Positions 33,920-41,783 of a stretch of DNA of 62,098 nucleotides are shown here, one piece after another (position 1 is the first letter of the stretch; each line of letters starts with the position of its first letter). The notes under the pieces were generated by a model. That model saw nothing but the letters and a program-made list of their open reading frames with translations, did not search any database and had not been told where the DNA came from. The position numbers were made by a program, and so were the translations under genes. Source of the DNA: Deferribacteres bacterium (GTDB lineage: Bacteria > Chrysiogenota > Deferribacteres > Deferribacterales > Geovibrionaceae). The DNA is taken from the NCBI GenBank assembly GCA_023395255.1, contig JAEWZN010000001.1, positions 1 through 62,098 on the forward strand, written 5' to 3'.

Positions 33920-34665
33920 TATTGTCCTCCGTTATCTTCTTCAAAAATATTTTTATTTGTTTCTGCAAATTCGGGGCTGACAAGGTTTATCTCCACCCTG
34001 CGGTTTTTCGCCCTGTTCGCCTCGGTGATATTAGGCAGCAGAGGATGAAACTCCCCGAATCCGCCTGCGGAAAGGCTCTGCGGGTTTATGCCCTCGCCAA
34101 CAAGGAAACGCACCACAGAGACTGCTCTGGTTGCCGAAAGTTCCCAGTTGGAAGGAAAGCGCGCAGAACGGGAAGGTGTGTCATCCGTATGCCCTTCAAC
34201 GTGTGTATAATAAGGGGAGTCCAGCAGAACTGTCCCCACTTTTCTTAAAAACGGGATCGCCTCACCCTGAACATCAGCACTTCCGGGCGCAAAAAGAAGC
34301 GAATCAAGCACCCTGATTGAGACCCCTTTCTTGGTTTCAATGACGCTGACAACTTCGGAAAGGTTAGCGGATTTTACATAGTCGCGCAGTGTTTCCGCTG
34401 TTTTCGCGTTTGAGCTTCCTGTCTGTTCAATGACATTTATACGGGTCATAATGTTCTGGGCGCTCACCTCATTCCGGCTTCCGCTCAAAAGACCGGACGA
34501 ACCCTGAAAAGAGCCAAGAGACTCAAGGATTTTCTTTTTATCCAAAGTAGACATGGAAACAAGCAGAACGAAAAAGGTAAGAAGAAGCATGTTCATGTCG
34601 GTGAATGTGGTCATCCACTTTGGGGAGCCCTTTTCACAATCACAGGATTTTTTCTTCTCAGACAT
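33919..34665 (-). CDS. motB: Flagellar stator protein MotB
   Basis: A 248-residue stator subunit. The single TM contains the proton-binding Asp in FTDMNMLLLTFFVLL (about residue 23). A plug/linker follows, then an OmpA-type peptidoglycan-binding domain (about 120-235) with THVEGHTDDTP and ANRAKNRRVEI. It anchors the stator to the cell wall. It lies 44 bases after motA in the same operon. Two cysteines precede the TM (CDCEKG), as in several MotB proteins. Confidence 0.93.
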   Translation of the reverse strand: MSEKKKSCDCEKGSPKWMTTFTDMNMLLLTFFVLLVSMSTLDKKKILESLGSFQGSSGLLSGSRNEVSAQNIMTRINVIEQTGSSNAKTAETLRDYVKSANLSEVVSVIETKKGVSIRVLDSLLFAPGSADVQGEAIPFLRKVGTVLLDSPYYTHVEGHTDDTPSRSARFPSNWELSATRAVSVVRFLVGEGINPQSLSAGGFGEFHPLLPNITEANRAKNRRVEINLVSPEFAETNKNIFEEDNGGQ

Positions 34666-34709
34666 CAGACCGCCTTTTCATACTGCGGCAGGGGCAAACC
34701 TGCCTGAAA

Positions 34710-35474
34710 TCAGTCAAACTGCGACTTACGCTTATTAGGTGAAAGATAGGCATTCAGCTTCTGTTCAACAATTCTGGGGTTATCCCCGGCCTGAATGGCC
34801 ATAATGCCGCCGATCATTATCTGCCTCTGGAGAACCTCTTCCCCGGAGCGCACCTTAAGCTTGCCGGAAATGGGAGCGGCAAACATATTCATTATGATAG
34901 AGCCGTAGAAGGTAGTAATCAGCGCCACAGCCATCGCAGGGCCGATCGCAGAGGGGTCGCTCAAGCTCTGAAGCATCGCCACAAGGCCGATGAGCGTACC
35001 AATCATACCCATTGCAGGGGCAAAGTCAGCTATGGCGGTAAAAATAGCCGCGCCTTCTTTATGTCTTTCCTGCATGTAGTCAAGTTCGGTTTCAAGGATC
35101 GTTTTTATTACTTCCGGCTCAGTACCGTCGACCGCGAGACGTATCCCTTTTTTCAGGAACTCGTCAGAAACTTCGTCTTCTGCGGACTCAAGAGAGAGAA
35201 TACCGTCTCTTCTGGCTTTAACAGCAAAGCCGACAAGCTGCTGAATGAGTTCCGCAGTATCGCCGGACTTATTGAAGAAGGCCTTCATCATAACCTTGGT
35301 GAGGCCTGTTATCCTGTCCAGCGGGTAGTTGATCATAACAACGCCGAGAGTACCGCCTATAACGATAAGCACCGAGGGGTAGTCAACATAAACACCTACT
35401 CCCGCGCCTATTACGAGCGCAGCAATAAGGAGTATATATGCCAATAGGAACCCTATAATCGTTGCTAAATCCAT
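34710..35474 (-). CDS. motA: Flagellar stator protein MotA
   Basis: The 254-residue inner-membrane stator protein has four TM segments (about 3-22, 33-50, 147-168, 180-202). GMIGTLIGLVAMLQ and the cytoplasmic loop charged residues of the MotA/PomA family are present. With MotB it forms the ion channel that turns the rotor. The proton or sodium preference cannot be read reliably. It is the first gene of the stator/export operon, with a sigma-70-like promoter about 80 bases upstream. Confidence 0.95.
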   Translation of the reverse strand: MDLATIIGFLLAYILLIAALVIGAGVGVYVDYPSVLIVIGGTLGVVMINYPLDRITGLTKVMMKAFFNKSGDTAELIQQLVGFAVKARRDGILSLESAEDEVSDEFLKKGIRLAVDGTEPEVIKTILETELDYMQERHKEGAAIFTAIADFAPAMGMIGTLIGLVAMLQSLSDPSAIGPAMAVALITTFYGSIIMNMFAAPISGKLKVRSGEEVLQRQIMIGGIMAIQAGDNPRIVEQKLNAYLSPNKRKSQFD

Positions 35475-35544
35475 ACGCTCCCGTCCGACTGCCTATTCAA
35501 AGAATAAACTTTGATACAAACATTTTGTACTATTCTACCCTTAA

Positions 35545-35574
35545 AAGATACAGGAACGCCAGCAAAAGAGTCAA
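35545..35574 (-). promoter_or_regulatory. Sigma-70-like promoter of the motA operon
   Basis: On the minus strand TTGACT (35574-35569) and TATCTT (35550-35545) are 18 bases apart. It lies after the flgE terminator and is the best promoter in the gap. Confidence 0.5.
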
Positions 35575-35672
35575 GCTTATTTTAAAACAGCTTCCGCGCA
35601 GGCATTTCTTAATCTAAGGTCAATTCTCAGCTATTCTATGAGTAAATCGCATATTTTGGCATTTTAATTAAC

Positions 35673-35701
35673 AAAAAAGGCGCCCGGAGGCGCCTTTTTT
35701 T
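35673..35701. terminator. Bidirectional terminator after flgE
   Basis: AAAAAA-GGCGCC-CGGA-GGCGCC-TTTTTTT: six-base GC stem with A-tract and T-tract on either side. It ends the fliK-flgD-flgE transcript on the minus strand. Confidence 0.92.
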
Positions 35702-35727
35702 ATAACCTGTTACCGTAAAGACGGCTG

Positions 35728-38559
35728 TTAGCGTTTGAGAGTGAGAAGTTCCTGAAGCATTTCGTCACTGGTGGTAATAACCCTTGAGTTAGCCTGGAAC
35801 CCTCTCTGAGTGGTGATCATACTGACAAACTCATTGGAGAGGTCAACGTTGGAGTTTTCAAGCGCTCCGGACATTATCTCGCCCCTTGCGCCTGTCTGCG
35901 GTTTGCCTATCGCTGCTGTGCCTGAGTTGCCGGTTTCGGCAAACAGTGTGTCACCTACTTTCAGAAGACCCTGATTGTTGGTGAATGTTGCCAGAGCAAC
36001 CTGAGCTATCGTCATGACTTCGCCGTTGGTGTAGTAGCCGACAATTTCCCCTGCGGGGTTGAACATTACCTGTTCAAGGGAACCAACTGCGTAGCCGTCC
36101 TGCTCGGCGCTGTTTTTGGAGGATTCCTTAGCAGAAATGTACACTCCGTCATAGCTTGCAGGAGTTCCCAGAAACATGGAGACATTGCTGATAACACCTG
36201 CGCCGTTAGCCGGGTCAAAGTTGAAGCTGAGATCTGTAACCCTTGTACCGGCGGGGGATGAAAGATAGTTGAATGAACCGTCATTATTGAAGTTCAGGAG
36301 TATCTCATTACCGCCTGTCTGGTTAAAGGAGACGCTTGTCGCCGGATCGGTTGTGGAAAGAGTCAGCTTCCAGACATTACCTGTGGAGTTAACCATGTTG
36401 TAAGTATATTTCAGCGTGTGAGCATTACCCTGAGCATCATAGATGGTCTGAGTTGTTGCCATCTGTCCGCCGCTTGCTGTCTGCGTGGTCTGGTACTCAA
36501 AATAGTCATAGAAGTTCTGATAGCTTGAAGCGCCAATAACCTCAAACTTAAGGAAGTCAACAGCATTTGACAGACCTTTCTCGCCTGTGACTTTGATCTT
36601 GCCGCTGTTCTCCTCTATGTCACTGATATGCTGCTTAACCTGGTTTTCCGTGGAGTTTTCGAAACCGAGGTAGCCCGCCATCATAGCTCTTAAGTCATCA
36701 ACTGTGGAACCCAGAGCGGGTATCGTTCCCGTTCCCTGAAGATCGGTTCCGCCGACAGCGCCTTTAAATTGGAGTATGGCTGTGTCATCAAGCCCCAGAG
36801 AGTCGCCTGAGCTTGTATAAAGCTGAGTAAGCAGGTCATCCCCTTTTGCGTATCTGAGGAACTGTTCGGAATAACCATAACTTATAGACTCAACAAAGGC
36901 GGGATCATCATCCGGGTCAACAGGCTGGAGGTTAAGTGACCCTGCAGGGGTGATATTGCTTTCGAAAACTGAGCCGCTGTATGCCTTATCCACCATGAAG
37001 TTTGAAAGGGTGAGACCTGTTGTGGCTCCCGTGAGGGTGTCATACTCCCCAAGGTTTCTGAACTCGAACCTGCCCGTGGTTTCATCAAAACTTACGCTGA
37101 ATTTATCGGCCTGAATAACGTTTCCGTCTATCGCCTGCTCAATTATTGCGGCTAGTTCCGCGAGAGTATCGAAATCTCTTCCGGCATATTTGGTCTGCTC
37201 AAAAAGGATTTCGTCACTGCTTCTGGAAGTGGAAGCTTCGTTGTAAGTTCCTGCCAGAGACTGCATTATAACCGCAAGATACGGAGTTCCGCTGAAAGAG
37301 TTCACCTGAATGTCTATGCCGTTGTCCGTGTCCCTTGTTATCTTAATTTTACCATTCACAACATCAACGCTGAAATCTGATGCAGGTGCGGCGGTGGTAT
37401 CGAATGTTATGGTTTCACCCGCTGCCCATGAACCGCTCCACGCTGTGGAGGGAATAGTGAACAGAGGCTCCCCTGTCACCGGATCTGCCGCTGTGTATGT
37501 CTGTCCCACAACGCCGCTGTTGATTGCTCCGGAAACAGAACCGACCACATTAAATCTTGCCGGGTTAGTGGGATCTATGGTGACTGTCCAGCTTTCTGTT
37601 GTGGCATAGGATGCATTGGGAGTGACAACTGCCTCATTGAAGATACCGTTAACGGAGGTCTCAACAAAGTTGTTCGCCACTGCCCCGTTGCCGACTGCAG
37701 CTTCAAGTTTGTTCTCAATGGCAGTAGCAAGCTCGCCCATTGTTCTGAAATCCACACCGTATCTGAATGTATAGGGTGTGCTGTTTATGTAAACAAGCAG
37801 GTTGGATTCGGAAGCGAGATTGAGGTTCACATCAGAATCACTGTATGCGTACATCATATCCGTTATTTCTGTTGCATGAGCTTTGATTACGATAGGCTCA
37901 TTCTCAGCCAGATCCATCTTAACGCCGTTTGTGGAGAAAACGGAAAAAATATCATTTGAGCTGTTTGCTGTGTGCAGAAGCGCTGGATATTCCAGCACAG
38001 AAGCCTTGGCAACTGTGTTGAGAACAGCGTTCATGGACACTTCCGTGGTGGCTTTCGCCTGAATTGTCTGGAAAGCGGAACCAACAACTATGTCGCCCAC
38101 TTCCCCGTTATCTATCAGCTCGCCGGTGAGAGGATCCGCCATCCACCCCTGAACAGGGTAGCCGGCAGCGTTAACAAAGGTTCCGTAACGGTCAAAGTTA
38201 AAGTCCCCTGCCCTTGTGTAGTAATACTCATTGAGCCCTTCGCCCCTCACGACGAAAAATCCTTCGCCCTGTATGGCAAGGTCTGTTGTCTTGCTTGTTG
38301 TTGTCGGCGTACCGGCTTCAAAAATGTTGTCAACGGCAGCCAGGTATCCGCCCAGACCCACCTGACGGGGGTTTACTCCGCCTCTTGCATCTGTGGGGGT
38401 TTTACCGCCCACAAGGGTCTGGCTGAAGAGATCCTGAAAAACAGCACGGCCGGATTTGAAGCCCGTGGTGTTAACGTTTGCTATATTATTACCTATAACG
38501 TCCATAGCTTTCTGATTGGTGTTCAGACCGCTGATGGCCGAGTACAGTGAACGCATCAT
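35728..38559 (-). CDS. flgE: Flagellar hook protein FlgE, large form
   Basis: A 943-residue hook subunit. The conserved ends are intact: MRSLYSAISGLNTNQKAMDV with NNIANVNTTGFK at the N-terminus (D0/Dc), AIQGEGFFVV near residue 95, and the C-terminal QRGFQANSRVITTSDEMLQ. The middle 600 residues are variable, surface-exposed insertions. E. coli FlgE is about 400 residues, so this is more than twice as long; large hooks are known in other phyla such as the Campylobacterota. GGAG lies seven bases before the first of two ATG codons. Last gene of its operon. Confidence 0.93.
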   Translation of the reverse strand: MMRSLYSAISGLNTNQKAMDVIGNNIANVNTTGFKSGRAVFQDLFSQTLVGGKTPTDARGGVNPRQVGLGGYLAAVDNIFEAGTPTTTSKTTDLAIQGEGFFVVRGEGLNEYYYTRAGDFNFDRYGTFVNAAGYPVQGWMADPLTGELIDNGEVGDIVVGSAFQTIQAKATTEVSMNAVLNTVAKASVLEYPALLHTANSSNDIFSVFSTNGVKMDLAENEPIVIKAHATEITDMMYAYSDSDVNLNLASESNLLVYINSTPYTFRYGVDFRTMGELATAIENKLEAAVGNGAVANNFVETSVNGIFNEAVVTPNASYATTESWTVTIDPTNPARFNVVGSVSGAINSGVVGQTYTAADPVTGEPLFTIPSTAWSGSWAAGETITFDTTAAPASDFSVDVVNGKIKITRDTDNGIDIQVNSFSGTPYLAVIMQSLAGTYNEASTSRSSDEILFEQTKYAGRDFDTLAELAAIIEQAIDGNVIQADKFSVSFDETTGRFEFRNLGEYDTLTGATTGLTLSNFMVDKAYSGSVFESNITPAGSLNLQPVDPDDDPAFVESISYGYSEQFLRYAKGDDLLTQLYTSSGDSLGLDDTAILQFKGAVGGTDLQGTGTIPALGSTVDDLRAMMAGYLGFENSTENQVKQHISDIEENSGKIKVTGEKGLSNAVDFLKFEVIGASSYQNFYDYFEYQTTQTASGGQMATTQTIYDAQGNAHTLKYTYNMVNSTGNVWKLTLSTTDPATSVSFNQTGGNEILLNFNNDGSFNYLSSPAGTRVTDLSFNFDPANGAGVISNVSMFLGTPASYDGVYISAKESSKNSAEQDGYAVGSLEQVMFNPAGEIVGYYTNGEVMTIAQVALATFTNNQGLLKVGDTLFAETGNSGTAAIGKPQTGARGEIMSGALENSNVDLSNEFVSMITTQRGFQANSRVITTSDEMLQELLTLKR

Positions 38560-38617
38560 AAGCGCACTCCTTAATCCGCTGATTGAAAAGGGGAGAACAC
38601 GGCCTCCCCTGCCAGCC

Positions 38618-39310
38618 TTAGTAACTTCTTACTGCAATAACTTTATCAGCGTCGAGTTCCTGTCCGAAAAGATCGAAAACGATTTTGCCGTCCTTATTGG
38701 AAACACCGGACACATAACCGTTTCCGTAGGTTGTGGCACTGATCTCATTGCCTGAGGAATCATATGCCTTAACAACAAATTTGTACTGACCTGCACTCAC
38801 TGTCTCGCCTTCGGAGTCAAGACCGTTCCAGGCTATACTGTTGCTGCCGGAATCCAACTGACCCGCATCAACACTGTTTATAAGATTCCCTGAGGTATCA
38901 TAAACATAGATCTCCGTCTTATAGCTGGGTGTAGCAAGGTCGAAAGTGAGAACCGCTCCTTCTCCGTCAAAAACAACTGAGTTGCCTTCGTACTCCACCA
39001 TCTTACCGATGAAGCTGGAGGCACTGAACAGCGAATTAATATCGTTTGATGCTGAACCGCCGTCCACAAGCTTATTCACCGCAGTATTGATATTCACAAG
39101 CTGCTCAACCATTGAAAACTGGCTGGTCTGGCTGGTAAGCTGGTTGTTATCCATCGGTTCAAGGGGGTCCTGATTCTTAAGCTGGCTTATGAAAAGATTC
39201 AGGAAATCCATCATGTCCATTTCGGTGGTTCCGGTAGTTTTCTTAGTTGAAGAACTACTGGTGCTTCCGCCGTTAAGAATATTCTGTACCGAATCAGATA
39301 TTGTGGTCAT
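38618..39310 (-). CDS. flgD: Flagellar hook capping protein FlgD
   Basis: A 230-residue hook-cap scaffold that guides FlgE polymerisation and is lost from the finished flagellum. The N-terminal export region holds MDMMDFLNLFISQLKNQDP with DNNQLTSQTSQFSMVEQL, the FlgD signature. The C-terminal part has FlgD Ig-like and tudor-like repeats (WNGLDSEGETVSAGQYKF). GGAGG lies five bases before the ATG. It sits between fliK and flgE. Confidence 0.95.
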   Translation of the reverse strand: MTTISDSVQNILNGGSTSSSSTKKTTGTTEMDMMDFLNLFISQLKNQDPLEPMDNNQLTSQTSQFSMVEQLVNINTAVNKLVDGGSASNDINSLFSASSFIGKMVEYEGNSVVFDGEGAVLTFDLATPSYKTEIYVYDTSGNLINSVDAGQLDSGSNSIAWNGLDSEGETVSAGQYKFVVKAYDSSGNEISATTYGNGYVSGVSNKDGKIVFDLFGQELDADKVIAVRSY

Positions 39311-39325
39311 AGTAACCTCCGCGAT

Positions 39326-40453
39326 TTACGCGTAGAGACCTCTTGAGGGGTCAGCCTCTTCTTCTGTGATGTCTCCCACCGCAAATTCACCTTTACTGCC
39401 GCCAGAGTTTTTCTTCCTGAAAAACTGCTGGTCGGTTCCGTCCTTGGAGTCCTTTTCGGCAAAGAAAAATTCCATTTTTTCAAGCACTATCCCTTTTGCT
39501 TCCAGCTGCTGTCTTACGCTTTCTGCGTTATTGACAAGCAGGTTTCTCGCCTGGTCACTCTCCATAGTGATCCGGGCGCTTATCTTGCCGGCGTTGTCCA
39601 CCAGCTCGATATGCAGCTTACCCAATTCTTTCGGCATAAGCTGTATGGTAAGCTTTTTCTGATCGCCCGCCTTGGTGTACTGTACAAAGTCGGCAATCTT
39701 ATTAATATCCCTAGGAGTAACTATCTTAATCTCAGGCTGGTCCTGTTCGGTTAAGATATTCTGCCCCGGTTTAATTACGGTTTCCCCCACATCCATGTCG
39801 GGTATATCCGCTGTTGAAGTCTTGGCAATCTGTTCCTCTGAGGGAACATCCTCTGCGGTCAGCGGTTTTACAATTTCAGCTATTTTGACTTCCTCTTTGC
39901 TTATCTTTGCCTCTTTAGGCATAGAAAGCTTTTCAAAAGCCTCTTTAGCCGCCTGCTGCTCGCTGTCTGTAAGGTTCTGTTCCGCCTGCGTGTAACCCTT
40001 TGCTTTAAGAGCTTTCAGCATAGCAGAATCAAGAGCCGTACTGCCCGCTGCGTTCTGTGCATCTTCCGCAACGAATGCTTCTGAGAACTTTGCTACGGTT
40101 TCCTCCACGCCGATTCCGTTCAGCATGAGTATTTCCTCAAGATTTTCGAGGAATGCCACCGCATCCTCCTCGGTTTCCAGAGAGTCAAGTTCCTTCTTTA
40201 ACTTCTCCTTCTGTTCCGCGGGGATAGAAAGTCCGTCAATTACTTTTCCGGCCTCAGCCTTAGGGTCTCTTTTAACAGGCCTTTCAGTCTGAGCCTTTTC
40301 AGAAGCGGCTTTTACATCGGTTCCGGTCAGCCTGCTTTTGAGAAAATCATCAAAAGAGCTTTTCGAAGCCTGTGAACCGTTCTGTGCGGAGATGGCGTTG
40401 CCGAATGAAGGGACTTTCCCCGTGCCCGGCGTGATGAATGACATCAAATCCAT
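39326..40453 (-). CDS. fliK: Flagellar hook-length control protein FliK
   Basis: A 375-residue secreted ruler. The long N-terminal part is low in complexity and rich in Glu, Lys and Ala. The C-terminal FliK_C domain contains LTIQLMPKELGKLHIEL and later SVRQQLEAKGIVLEKMEF, the substrate-specificity switch. I chose ATG 40453 because GGAGG is seven bases upstream; a GTG two codons earlier is only one base from that site. It is the first gene of the hook operon and has a sigma-54-like promoter. Confidence 0.88.
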   Translation of the reverse strand: MDLMSFITPGTGKVPSFGNAISAQNGSQASKSSFDDFLKSRLTGTDVKAASEKAQTERPVKRDPKAEAGKVIDGLSIPAEQKEKLKKELDSLETEEDAVAFLENLEEILMLNGIGVEETVAKFSEAFVAEDAQNAAGSTALDSAMLKALKAKGYTQAEQNLTDSEQQAAKEAFEKLSMPKEAKISKEEVKIAEIVKPLTAEDVPSEEQIAKTSTADIPDMDVGETVIKPGQNILTEQDQPEIKIVTPRDINKIADFVQYTKAGDQKKLTIQLMPKELGKLHIELVDNAGKISARITMESDQARNLLVNNAESVRQQLEAKGIVLEKMEFFFAEKDSKDGTDQQFFRKKNSGGSKGEFAVGDITEEEADPSRGLYA

Positions 40454-40476
40454 TGACACACCTCCGAGGTGTATAT

Positions 40477-40492
40477 AGAAAAGTCCGTGCCA
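40477..40492 (-). promoter_or_regulatory. Sigma-54-like promoter of the fliK-flgD-flgE operon
   Basis: On the minus strand TGGCAC (-24) is followed after five bases by TTTCT (-12; consensus TTGCW, one mismatch). The predicted start, about 14 bases before the fliK ATG, leaves room for GGAGG only. Hook genes are sigma-54-controlled in several phyla, which supports the call. Confidence 0.6.
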
Positions 40493-40588
40493 AACTGCTT
40501 CCGTTCAGGGTTTTGGATGAAAAGATCCGTTAGAATCAAGGGTTTGATTATGATCAGGCTAAAGTTTTTTATAAATCGGACGATATAC

Positions 40589-40640
40589 GATCAGGAACTT
40601 TCTTCCTGATCAGACAGTACAAATTTGCCATCCATGGCAA
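40589..40640 (-). terminator. Two hairpins after the pilM-lpxB operon
   Basis: TTGCCAT-CC-ATGGCAA (40625-40640) begins four bases after the lpxB stop, and GATCAGGAA-ctttc-TTCCTGATC (40589-40611) follows. T-runs are weak, so termination may depend on both stems. The CCATCCATGG core also occurs at 11966-11975. Confidence 0.5.
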
Positions 40641-40643
40641 TTT

Positions 40644-41783
40644 TTACTTCTGCGAAGTGCCCTGTTCCCTGCTTTTCAGGAAATCCGCAATAACTTCTGC
40701 GCCCTTCCGGGAAGGGTTCAGGCCGCGGAAAAGCCTTCCGACATTCTCCACATCCTCTTTTACGGAACCGTATGACTTGAAAATTTTCTCTGTGAAATCA
40801 AGAATTTTGGATGCGTTTGCGTCATCCTGCACTGCTTCGGGTACTATGGCTTTCCCCGCCACAAGGTTGGGCAGACCGATAAACTTCACTTTCACCAGGA
40901 GTCTGCCTATAAAGGCTGTCAGCCTGCCGACCTTATATAAAATAACCATAGGCGTACCGCTCACCGCAGTTTCGAGGCTTGCAGTGCCGGAGCACACCCA
41001 CACCAGATCGGTATGCTTCATTATATCCGCAGTCAGAGTGGCAACCTTGTAGTTCCTGCTTTTCAGCACTCCCGCCAGAAGCTCCTCACTGATTGACTCA
41101 GCCTTGGAAACAATAAACTGATACTCGCCCCTGAGGGCATCGGCAGCACTAAGCATGACAGGCAGAATAGTTTCCACCTCCCTCTGTCTGCTGCCGGGGA
41201 GTATGCCTATAGTCTTTTTATCAGGATCAAGCCCCGCCGCCCTGAAAAAAGATTCCCTGTCAGCATATTTATATTCAAGGTGATCCACAACGGGATTACC
41301 TATGAAGTACGCGTTTATCCCCTCTTTACGGAAGATATTCTCCTCAAACGGCAGAATGCACAGAAGGAGATCCACACATCTTCTTATTGTTTTGACACGT
41401 TTGTAGTTCCATGCCCAGACCTGCGGGGCTATGAAATAGATAACCGGAATGCCGGAAGCCTCAAGCTTTTTTGCGAACCGCAGGTTAAACCCCGGATAAT
41501 CCACAAGAATAACCGCATCGGGCTTTATTTCGTCTATTTTTTCAAGGAGAACATCGCGCACTTTGAAAAAGAAGGGGAGTTTTTTTATAATGCCGTCTAG
41601 GCCGATTACGCTCAGGTCATTTATATCGTAATACTGTTCCTGACCGAGAGCGCCAAGGCGCGCTCCGCCGGTTCCGAACGCTTTTATATCATAATACGCG
41701 GAAAGTTCCCTGAGGAGATTGGCTGCATGAGTATCGCCGGACTGCTCCCCGGCGATGATAAAGAGTTTTTTACTTTTCAACAT
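40644..41783 (-). CDS. lpxB: Lipid-A-disaccharide synthase
   Basis: A 379-residue GT19 glycosyltransferase that joins UDP-diacylglucosamine and lipid X on the inner face of the cytoplasmic membrane. KKLFIIAGEQSGDTHAANLL opens the protein, and the catalytic region shows FIAPQVWAWNYKRVK, GILPGSRQREVE and SGTASLE. This shows that the cell makes lipid A. It starts 14 bases inside pilQ without an obvious ribosome site, so translation probably depends on coupling. Other lpx genes are not in the window. Confidence 0.95.
   Translation of the reverse strand: MLKSKKLFIIAGEQSGDTHAANLLRELSAYYDIKAFGTGGARLGALGQEQYYDINDLSVIGLDGIIKKLPFFFKVRDVLLEKIDEIKPDAVILVDYPGFNLRFAKKLEASGIPVIYFIAPQVWAWNYKRVKTIRRCVDLLLCILPFEENIFRKEGINAYFIGNPVVDHLEYKYADRESFFRAAGLDPDKKTIGILPGSRQREVETILPVMLSAADALRGEYQFIVSKAESISEELLAGVLKSRNYKVATLTADIMKHTDLVWVCSGTASLETAVSGTPMVILYKVGRLTAFIGRLLVKVKFIGLPNLVAGKAIVPEAVQDDANASKILDFTEKIFKSYGSVKEDVENVGRLFRGLNPSRKGAEVIADFLKSREQGTSQK

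Noticed and set aside
35475..35520. Sigma-28 flagellar promoter before motA (CAAAGTTT)
   Set aside because: The -35-like box is good, but nothing resembling GCCGATAA lies 11-12 bases downstream.
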